The position numbers were made by a program, and so were the translations under genes. From positions 1 to 29,309 of the IMG/VR virus record IMGVR_UViG_3300030328_003556: a stretch of 29,309 nucleotides of DNA; one strand, written 5' to 3'. The first letter of the stretch is position 1. Every line of letters begins with the position of its first letter. The notes beneath the pieces are model-generated. The model was not told where the DNA came from. It was given only the letters and a program-made list of their open reading frames with translations, and made no database searches. Shown here piece by piece: positions 10,234 through 22,200 of the stretch. Source of the stretch: a virus.

Positions 10234-13200
10234 GTTAAGTATTGAGAAGATTTAAGTGGATTCACTCTTCTTAAAATTGGAGAAGTGTTAATTCCTGCCA
10301 TACCTTTAGTATTATATATCTCAAAAGTGTTTGATGAAGTTCCACGAGAACTCATATCAACTCTACCCCAACTATAATCACCCATGTCTCCAGTACCAAT
10401 TCCAGTCAAACCATTTAAAGTAGAAACACCAACTTTTACTCGTACAATAGATGTTAAACCTGAACCAACAGAAGGATCTATTCGTGCAAGATCAGTCTGA
10501 GCAATAGAAACATTGGCAGCTTCATATATTCCATCTAAGAATTGTGTTGCCACTCCAACAGTTGCTCCTGTTGGATAAGAAACCGCAGTAATACCATTAC
10601 CAACGTTAGTGTTATTTAGAACAAAATAATAACCAGCAGCAATACTACTCATAGTAATTGCAGTTCCTGTAATAGATGCATCTCTAAGATAGGAATCCAT
10701 AGGAATATGAAGATCTAAAACTAACGAGGTGGAACCAACACCAACTCCATCAATATTCTGAGTAACAGCTATTCCAGTAATAACACCAAAATCTCCACTA
10801 TAAAGAACATTATTAACTTTTTCATAAGTAGGTGAAGGTTCTTCAATCAATACTAGAGGAGGTTGAGTAATCCATTTTCCTTCTTCAGTAGAATAAGTAC
10901 TATATCCTGTTCCTGGAGATGTAATAGTATATCCAGTAACAGTTCCAGCAGCAGATACCGTTGCAGTTACAGTTGCTCTCTGTGTAGAACCTAATCCAAC
11001 AGGACTTGAGATAGTAACAGAAGGTGCAGAAGAATATCCTTTTCCAATTTCAGAAGTAACTATTCCAACTACAGTTCCTGCAACACTAACAATCGCAGTA
11101 GCTGCTGCTCCAGTAATAATATCTTGACTTAATATTTCAATACTTCTTTCTATAGTTGAAGAAGCATCTTCATTCGTAGAGTCAAAAACAGTTCGTACAT
11201 TTTCAACCGATGCAATTGTATCACTTGTTTCTAGTGATTTAATTAAATTGGTTGTTGGGAAAATTGAAGGTTCATAAAGAGGTCTATCTTTAGGAACAGG
11301 AATATTATCAATAATTTTATCTTCTGTTTGACGACACCAATCAACAGGTCTCTTTAATTCTTCATCATCTGATACACCTGGACCGAAATATGAATTAGTT
11401 TTTGCATCTGTTGGACTAGTTATTCTATTTACTAATCTCTTATCTTCTTTTTGATCTAATTGAGTAGAATTAATCTTAATATCATCTCCTTTTTTAACAG
11501 TTTCAAGTATATCAATATCAACCACATCCACACTAGAAGTTCCCTTATAGAACCAAATCTTAGAAGTATCTCCTTTTTTAGGTGGTTCAGAGAAAGTTAT
11601 TCTAGTTCCACCAGGGAAAGTATAATTTCCACCAGGTGCTTGAAGAATATTATTAATAAAGACAATTAAAGAAGCTTCTACATCAACACTAGATCCTGGA
11701 GCAGCAGCAATTGATTTTTCTTCATTATTTAATGTTAAAGTGAAGGTTCTAAGTTTTCCATCAAATTTATTATCTAAAGAATCTAATACTTCTAATTGTC
11801 CAAATGCCCAACCAGAAAATTCATCTTGTTCTAAAGAATCTACAGTTAATGTAAATGGTCTAAAGTTAGTTGTAATGCCAGGATCACCTAAACTTTGTCC
11901 AAACTTAGATGGTTGTTCATTACAAGTTGGAATACCAATATTTCCACCCACCTCTACAGTTAATACATCTCCATACTGATATCCATATCCAACATCTCTA
12001 ACTCTAAAGTCAACTACACTAGATCCAGATCCAACTACTACATCAACTTTTGCTCCCGTCCCAATACCACTTTCAGAACCATGGCCAATATTTGCTGCAT
12101 ATACGAGAGGAACATTGGAATAAGATAATGGAGCATCGATTGATACAACAGGAGGTTCATATTTCTTAATAATAACAGAAGATCCAGAAGATGCCCCTCC
12201 AACGACTCCAGAAGCAAGTGTAATAATACGGGTGTCAATACCTATAAGTGTAGAACCAACGCCCACAGAAGACGATATAGTGCTTCCTAGACCAAGATAT
12301 GTTGCAGCAGTAGAAACAATACTATAATCTTTATTATTAATCTTTATTTTTGACTTCGAAGTATCTACTCCAGTTGGCCATAAAGATGTAGTAACAAAAA
12401 TCTTATCAGTTCCTACACCCGAACCTGCAACAGTATTAATTGGGAAAGTTCCAATACCAATTACACCCAAATTAGTTGCTGCAGCACCAACAATAGAAAC
12501 TACAGTTTCACTAGAAGGAACATCACTACTAAACTTAATACCAGTAGTATTAGCAATCGAAATAGTAGAGAATCCAGTAACCACAGGAGTAGCAATAACA
12601 GGTGCCAATAAACTAGTCTGAGGATTCTTATAATTGGAAATATATGCAGTATACCCCGTTCCTGAACTTGCTGTAATAGCAATTCCTGTAATATATCCAT
12701 CTGATTGAAGAGCAGTACCAATTGCAACTACAGTAGAAATTCCTAGAGATGCTTGTGAAACAGATACATTCACTTTATGACCTGAAACACCACCAGTAGT
12801 TAATATTCCTGTCCTATAACCAGAACCACTATTACCAATAGATACAGAAGATACAGTTCCTAATCCAGAAACTATTGCGGTTCCACCTGCAGAAACTAAT
12901 GGTTGATATGCAAATCCTTCAGTAGAAGAAACTGAAACAATAACTCCACCAATAGGTATAGAAGAATTATTAGGATCATAAGCTTGAGAAACTGCTATTC
13001 CTGTATAACCAATAGTAGTTGCTGCACCAACTTGTGATAATTCATAATCTCCTATAATAGGTCTAACACCACCAAATCGTGCTGGTTGTTGAGCAATTGC
13101 ATTATTTAAAATAAGAGCATTTTGGTCAGAAATAGAAGTTAAATTATTACCTTGATTTTTTAAAGCAAATTGAGTAGATATTCCATTAAATTGTTCACTG

Positions 13201-16200
13201 ATATTATCAAAGATATAATTGCCATTATATGCTGTGACTGCAGTTCCTGTTACTCCACTCCTTGTAAATGTCCTACCACTAAAGGTTGCATGAGTACTAA
13301 TACCAGTCCAGTCTCTATTATCAGGATCTCCTGTAGTTGTAGATATTGGTGAAAGTCCTTTTGGTGCTTCAACAAAGCTTAAAGTATTTCCTCTAACATT
13401 ATAAGATCCAGTAAATTTAGTGACTGTTGAATTTCCAGGATGAATTCCAATGGTAGTATCCATCCATCCACGTTGAACTACTATTCTATTTGCACCTGCA
13501 ACACCAACTTGTTCTACTAATAGATATTCTTGATCTATATTTAAAATATCTCCTACAAAGACTGAAGTAATACCACTAACATCAATAGAATTATCTGCTC
13601 TCACAACAGGATTGGTAAGAGTATATGCAATACCTGTTTGTACAAGAGGAGATTGTATAACATTATCAACAGTAATCAACATCTTTCCTCTACCTTCAGT
13701 AGAAATGAATGAATGTTGAGTTCCAACACCCAATGCATTAAGATCTAAAACAGTAGGATTCTCTTTTAATGCATTTTCAGCAGAAGCAGCAAGTTTAATC
13801 TTTAAATCTCCATCTTTTACTGCGAATACTTTAGTTGGTAATTTATCAGTAGATCCAAATCCTGCAATAGTAGCAGTAACAATACCAATAGGAGAATCTA
13901 ATCTACCATAAGAATATTCAAGTTGTTCTCCACTAACAAAGAAATGATTTGGAACAATAATAGTATTATCTGTTAAATTAACTATTGTAGATTCTGCACT
14001 ATTAAACTCTTTTTCAAATACAGGATTTTGTTTAGTAAAGATATTAAAATCTCTCTTAATATCTCTTTCTGTTCCACTATAGTTTCCTGAATTAGTTTGG
14101 ATTTTTCCATTAGTAAAAGGTATTTCAGTAGTAATAATATCTTCATTTGCAACTCCTATACTATTCTGATATACTTGTACTGTACAAGCTATTCCCGCAA
14201 TTGGTCTAAATGTTAATTCAACATCTGTACCCTTAATATTAGCACCAACAGTACCTAGACCCATATCAGAGAAGATTATACCATATTCTGTTAAATCAAC
14301 CCTTCCAGCAGTTGAAGCAACAGCAACTTCAGACATCTGATGCATAGTTCCACCAGCACTAACACTTACCATACAATAAGAACTTCCATAATCAGTAAGA
14401 TTATATGTAGAAACTGTATGAATTCCAGGAACTTCACCTGCTTTTTCTGTAGCTCCAATACTTGTTACCTTAGATGAAACATCAGTAGTATCAAAAGTAA
14501 CTGAACTTACACCAGTTTTACTTTCATCAAAAGATAATATCATAGAGTTACATACAAATGATGTACTTAATGCTGAATGTGGAGTAAATTCGACTATAAC
14601 TTTATCGCTAGAAACACGAGCACCATAAGTTCCTAATCCTACTCCTGCTTTTGCTACTTTACTTTCTGCAGTCAAATTACCATAATCTAATAATTCTAAT
14701 TCTCCATTAAAACTATTATAAACATAATTCAATTCTTGGAACTCATAGAATGAATCATCAGTTGCATTAAATTCTAATATAACCTTAGATGCATTAAATG
14801 TCTTAGGAATAGTAACTATTCCTGCCATCGATGTCATTGATGTTGGAAGAGTAATAGAAGACGTAATTGCTACTACAGAATCTCCAAATGCTGTACTACC
14901 TACTCCTGTTGCTGTTCCTTTCAAATCATAAGAAATAGCACTTACGGAATAATCATTTCTCTTAAACTTAACAGGATACCAATCAAGATATCCATCAGCT
15001 CCAGAAACTGAGAAATCAAATGATCCTAGAGGAACTTCAGTATCAACTCTTCCATATTGATTAAGATATCCGAAAGTTGTTCTTCCTTCTTTATAGTCAT
15101 GAAGAAGAGTAACTAATAATATTTGTCTTTCATCAGTATATCTTTTATCTCTAGCATAAGTAATATATTTTCTTACTCTAGCATCAGTAAGGGAAAAGAT
15201 ATCTACTGCAGAATATGGTGTTGATCTAGGATCACTATTAAATTCTCCACTTATATCATCAATTACTAATGCCCTATTACCTCTAGATTCAGAATAATCT
15301 TGTATTATTTTTTGGAATGTAACTAAATCAGAACCCAACTCACCTTCGATCTCAAAACTATTTTCTTTTACTAAATCAAAGTCATATTCACAATTCAAGT
15401 TAACATCAGATATCATATCTACCTGAATACTGAATAATCCTTGATCTTGAGTAGTACCAATACCAACAGAAGAAGCATCAAAACATTGTACAATTAAATC
15501 TGAGAATTTTCTAAATCCAACAGGATGATTTAGAACTGTAACAGCATCATCCCATTTATCATAAGAAATTTCAGATTTAATAGAATAAGAAAGGTTTTGG
15601 TAATAATCATTATCTGAAATTCTCTGTAATTCATTATTTAAGAAACCAGATTCAACTTTCCAGCCGTTATTAACTACTGAAGAAGAATCTACCTCAAAAT
15701 GAGATTTTGGTTGTTCTGAAGTAATTATTTTTCCTTGAGCTCCAGATGATTCTCCTATAATTAAATCTCCTTCTTTAAAATCATCATTAGTTTCAAGTTT
15801 AAGTAACTCTCCTAAAGAAGTCCATTTTAAAACCTTACCACTTTTATCTTCAGAAGTAATTATTTCATCTACTAAGAAATTATATTTCTTTAAGGTAGTA
15901 TCAAATATTGGGAATAACCTTTCAGGAGTAGCTAATCCTGCAGATCCATCTTTATTAAAGTTTCCTGGATATTCCCCTTCCTTAAGATGTTTAGATAGGT
16001 TAATAACAACTGATCCATTATTACCACCAATATTCTCATCCATTGAGGTAATTTCAAATAATTGATAACCATAATTTTTACTATTAAATCCAACACCAGT
16101 TGAACCTACACCAACACTTATATTTTCTAATAAAATTTTATCTCCAACTATAAATGGCCAATCAATAGCAACACTATATCCAACATTTGTATAAAGTCTT

Positions 16201-19200
16201 ACATCCTTAGTATTATCGTTATATGTTAAAGAACTTATACCAACACCATTAGAGTTTTGAGTGGGAATAATTCTAGGAGAAACAGAAAAGAGACCCTTAG
16301 TATTTTTAAGAATTTTTACTTGAGTATCTCCTATTTCATATTTTAAATCAGCATCAGGATCGACTATATTTGTAATAGGATCTACTAAAACTAATTTAGG
16401 AGCTAAAGTATAATTCAAACCAGCAGATGAAATACCAACTTTATCTAAAATATTTGCTCTATCTAATCTAATACTTGCTGGAATAGAACCAGAAGGTGCT
16501 ATAGTCTTATCTGCTGAATAATCAAAACCAATATTTCTAATTTCAAATTTATCAATATTACCAATGGTTGTAGTTTTTGGTCTTAATAAAGCATCTTTAC
16601 CAATAGAAGATGCAATAGATATAAATGCTGGTAAAGTTTTAAAGGAACTCCCTTTGGATTGTATATTAACTTTAGATACGGCTCCATCTGCACTAAGAGA
16701 TTTAGTAGTATAATTATAATTGGCAAAAGCAGCATTAGTTGTAGTAATACCAGTAGCAAAATTAGTATCAGATAAGTAAGTAGTTACCTCTGGGGTTTCT
16801 TCAATAGTATAAGAGAACGTAGTAGTTCCTATTCCAGATATCTTATGGATTCCACTATATTCACTTTCAACAAAGAATAATTTATTATTTTCTACTATTT
16901 CCTCTGTATCAGTAACATAAGTTTTTATAACATCATTAAGTGGACTATCCGTAGATGTATCTACAGGAACAATATTATAATACAATGGATATTTTATATT
17001 TGCATTAACAGATAATTCAAGTGTTGCTGAAGAATCAACTCCTGGAATACCTATAGATTTAACTTCAAATGTTCCTGTTGTAGTCGTAGAATCAAATTCA
17101 TCTAAGAATTTAGAATCTGTAAAGAGTCTAAAATTAAATGCATTAGTAGAACCATAACTAACAGGATATGATAAAGAAGAATCAGAAAGATTAAATACTA
17201 TTTTATTATTTCTAGTTAAATCTAAAGGTGGATTTATAGGTGATATAGTTCCACCAGAAGCAGAAGTTATATTAATTATTATTGGAGTTTGTAGTAAAGA
17301 ATTATAATGTGTTTTTGATAGATTAAATCTATTTTTATCAACTACTACTACATAATAAATTTCATTATGTATTAATCCTCCAGAAGGAGTAGAAGATGTG
17401 TAGATAACTTTTTGTCCAGTAGAATATTTGTGATTAATAATTCTAATAGTATTATCAAGAATAGAAACTTCAGAAGCAAGAAATGTTCTTGGGTTAATTA
17501 CTAATCTTCTATTTTGATCATTATACTTAACAACAACATCTGTTGATACGCCTGGTTTTACATCTAAATCTATAGTATCATCCAAACTTAAACCATGAGT
17601 AGTAGCAGTAGATACAGTTACTGTATTCTTACTTAAAATACCTTTAACAACTTTAGAATAATTTGTTTTTAAACTATGATAAGATCCTGTTCCAATACCA
17701 GTAAAATATAATAGATTAGATGTTGTTCCCAATCCAACATAACTTCCACCAGTATTGATTGCTACACGAGAAGAAGAAAGACCAATAAAGTTTGGTTCTA
17801 TAACAGTTGCATAAAGAATACTTCCATCTTCAAGATTATTATTTGTTGTTCCATCTGTAGAAACTGCAATATTTCCACCACCATTAGAATTATAGATTAA
17901 AGCATCACCATCATTTAAATCATTATCTGGAAGATGAATAGATCTATATGGAGATTTAGCTATAACTGGTTTATCAAGATATACAGTTGCTCCAATTCCC
18001 TGTAAAGCACTACTATCAAAAGCAATAGATATTGTAGTTGCTGCAATCGATACAATGGGGAATGTTCCATAAAAAGATGAAGATTCTATACCAGATGCAT
18101 TTCTAGCACTAGAGATAGATACATATCCACCATCATTATAATTTCTATAAGAATACTTTCTCCATTCACTTCTACCTTTATTCCTGAGTTTCCTCTTTTG
18201 CTTACCACTTAATCTATTCCAATTAGGTTTTATTCTTGTATCTTGGAAAGCAATAATAGTAGTAGTTCCTGTGCCAATCCAACCTGGAGTAGTATAGGTA
18301 GTAAGACCAACTACAAATGATGAACTTAATCCAACACCATGAGTAGTTCCAAGAGCAACTGTATCTTTAGGATCAAAATAATATTCTTTATTAAGTTGAC
18401 TCTTTTCCAAATTTGCATAACTTCCATCAAATTCCAATTTTCTAGAAACTTGATAGAATTTATCACTAGCAGAACAAGCAAGTCCAGAAACTGTTCCATC
18501 AATTTCTCTTAGAATTTTAATTTGAGAATTATCTCTATCAATTTCTAATACTTTAACTCTTTCAGTATTAACTCCATCTGATGATATTCCTAAGATATCA
18601 TTCTCCATTAAACTAGGAGATGATAGATTTCCATTTACACTAACATAAGTTGTTACACCAGTAACTGCTACATTTCTCAATTCTTGTGTTAGTGGATATG
18701 TAGAACTTGTTATACCAACACTAAATGAATTTAAAAGATCAGTTTTAGTTGTAGATAAACCTGCAACTGTTATAATTTCTCCATTATAAAGTCCATGTGG
18801 TACTGTTGCTATTCCCAAATATCTTGAATTACCTATTGGTATAAACTCAACAGATTCAAATGAAGTTGATGCTACACTAATATTGGTTATTTCTTTACCT
18901 TTCAATTCTGATACTACAGATCTTGATTTAAATCCTCCAGATTGTTCATAATCAAGTCTAATCTTATCATCTATTTTATAATTATCTCCAGAATTAACAA
19001 TATCAAATCCATCTAAAGATCCTCTTGTTACAGATTTTACTTCAGTAAATTGTTTTTGAATAGAATTTGGGTTAAGTAAGAAATTATAAGAAGAAGTATT
19101 AGAATCTAATTCATAAGGTCTAGTATTTCTAAACCATCCAGATTCATTAATATTAGTAGAATCCTGATTAGATGTTGGTAGATAATTATAATCAATTATT

Positions 19201-22200
19201 GTAGATTTAAATTTATTACCAATAAAATATGGAAATACTGGTTTTCTGAATCCTAAGAAAGGTCCAGAAGATTCATTTGATTCACTTATAGTAGTATAAT
19301 AAGCATATACTCCTTTTGGAAACTCAGGAGTCTTAGCAAATCTACCGTTATATTCATCAAGATCGCCAATTCCTGAATATTCATGATCTTCAACAAAAGA
19401 TCCTACAGGATAAGTATCTACAGATGGTCTATTAGTTTTTGAAACAGTTTTATATCCACTTTCCATTAATTTAATTGTACCACCTTCGGATGTAGAATAT
19501 CCATAAGGTCCATAGATAGGATTTCCATCATATGCCCATCCTATAATAGGAGAATGGAATACAGAAGCAACTTCAGAACCAGTAAAACTCTTCTTTAAAT
19601 CTGGTTCAAATTCCTTTTTACCTCCAACTACTTTAGACCCTTGAACTAATTCTCTTAATCTACGAGGAGCATATAAATGATTATATTGTAAAGTATCAGA
19701 CGTTTCTAAAGTTGTAGATATAACTCCATCATCATCTGTTATTTTTTCTGTAGCAAAAAGTCTTTCTGTTATATTAACAGTCCATTTTCTAAATTCTACT
19801 TCTATCTTTCCTTCAGAACCAGCAGATGTAACTTCAATACTAGTATCATTAGAAAAATAACCACTTCCTCCAGATATAATTTTAACTTCTATAATCTTAC
19901 CAGAACTAAGTACTGGAGTTAATACTGCTCCACTTCCTTGTCCCTCAACAGTAAGAAGAGGTGGAGTATTATATTCTCTTCCTGTATTCTGTACTAATAC
20001 ATCTATAACTTCTCCTTCACTAGAAATAACAGGAATAAATTGTGCTCCTTCACCACTTCTAATAAAGATTTGAGGATCTCTATAGAAATTAATAATATCT
20101 GATGAACCATATCCAACTCCACCATTTTCTATAAAGGATGATTGTAGATGTCCTCTAAAAATAGGTTGAATTATTGCTTTAAAATCTTTAGGATAGAAGG
20201 TTGTATCTCCATATGCAACATTATTAGTAGAGGCACTTCCTACAAATATAGTTGTTAATCCAACTGTTCCACTAATAATTACATTTATTGGAGGATCTGA
20301 GAAAACCTGAGTACTAACTCCAACTGAATTTAAATCAATATATTGTTTTGTATCGTAAAAATATGATGATCCCGTAGTTCCTAATCCTATAGGTGATAGT
20401 TTAAAATTATCTTCATCTAAAGAAGTTACAAGATAATCAGTATCAACTACTAATCCTTCAATAGAAGTTCCTGTGGGACAGGAATATCTAATAGTTTCTC
20501 CACTTTCAAATCCATGATCTACAATTTTAACATTATTTAAAGAAGTAATAATCCCCGTAGGTTGAGCACTTATCCTTCTATTCTTATAATCTGATCCACT
20601 ATCTAAAATACGAATAGAACTTACTTTTTGTTTTTGATCAAAAGACTCTAATGCATGATTACCAACACCCCAACTAATAGCAATTGTAGAAAGACCAACA
20701 ACTTCTCCATTAGGTGCAGTAGAAGCCAATCCTACTCTATTGGTTCCATCGATAGCATCTTTTTCAGTTTTGTAAAGTGAAACATCTAATGGATTATGTA
20801 CTTTTACATAATATTCTGCATCAGTCGAAAGTCCAATAATACTTTTTTGATCAAAAGTACGATAAAAAACTCTTTCAGCATTTTCAAACTTATGAAATGT
20901 ACTAAAACCAATTACACTATTGATCAGATCTACATTAGGAACTGTCAGACCTGCCCCTAAGACATCAGAAGCATTGAAACTTGCTTTATAGGTATAAGGA
21001 AGTAGATTTGCTTCTGCAACAGCACCTACGCCATTTCCACCACTTATAGAGATACTAGGGATTTCAGTATAATTAAATCCCTGTTCTATAAGATTAATTC
21101 TTTTTAAATTACCTATAACATTTGCTCTTATAGTAGCTCCTGTTCCTACAGAATCATTTACATATACAACTGGTGGATTTATTACATCATAACCATCACC
21201 AGGTGCAGCAACTATTGATTTTGTAATATCACCATAAAATAAAGTATCTCTAGATTTATAATTAAGTATCTGAACTCCATTAACTAATACTCCTAATGAA
21301 CCTGGTTTAGTTTCTTCCTTAACATTATTAGAAACAGCAGGAACAATTTTACGAATTAATTTTTGTGCATCAATATCTCTATTATTAAATTTTTCTAATT
21401 GTAATTTACTATCAGATACTATTGCATTAAAAGTAATGAAATTTCCTGTAGAAATATTTGCTCTACTATATGCTAATTTAACAGTTAAAGGATTAACAAC
21501 TTTCACAAAGTAAGGTATTCCAGTAGGAATTCCAAGAGTATCTGTAGAAGAAGAAGGAGTATATGAAACTATATCTCCAGTATAGAAACCATGATTACCT
21601 ATTACTAATTCTTCGGTTTCAATAAAACTTCCACTAAAAGTAATTGCATAATCTTGTATACCTAATGGAGTACTTAAATAATTGGGAAGAGAGTTAGAAG
21701 CAACATATACCTCTTCATCATTCAAATAAACATTTTGAACATCACTGGTATACTTATTAATTTCTGGAAAATTCAAACAATTTACTTTGTTTAGTAATTT
21801 TTCAATTTTATATGAAAAAGAAATATCTAAACTTCCAGAACCTTTAATTTCAACTTTAAATTCATCTACAATACTTGTAACTAAAACATTATATTCAAGT
21901 CCTGTACTACTCTTTAGTAAAGCAGCACTTCCTAATGAAAATCCATGTTTATTATAAGTAGTAATTTCATAAATGTACTGTCCAACATCTACTAAAGAAA
22001 TTTCTTTAATATCATAGGAATTGGAAATATTATAAATCCATTCATTTGCTCTTATATTAGTTTCATCTGCTTTTAATCCTAAATTTTTTACAGAAATTAA
22101 GTCAGATTTACCATATTCAATAGTATTTTCGAGAATATCAAGTTTAGATAAAACACCAGTAATTCTAAATCTTACTTGACCTTGATTATTTGGTAAAGTA

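Noticed and set aside
12038-12727. Leu-rich minus-strand frames of 66 and 75 codons inside the giant gene
   Set aside because: They are shifted-frame shadows of the repetitive giant gene; Leu-rich content follows from its sequence composition, and no ribosome binding site was seen.
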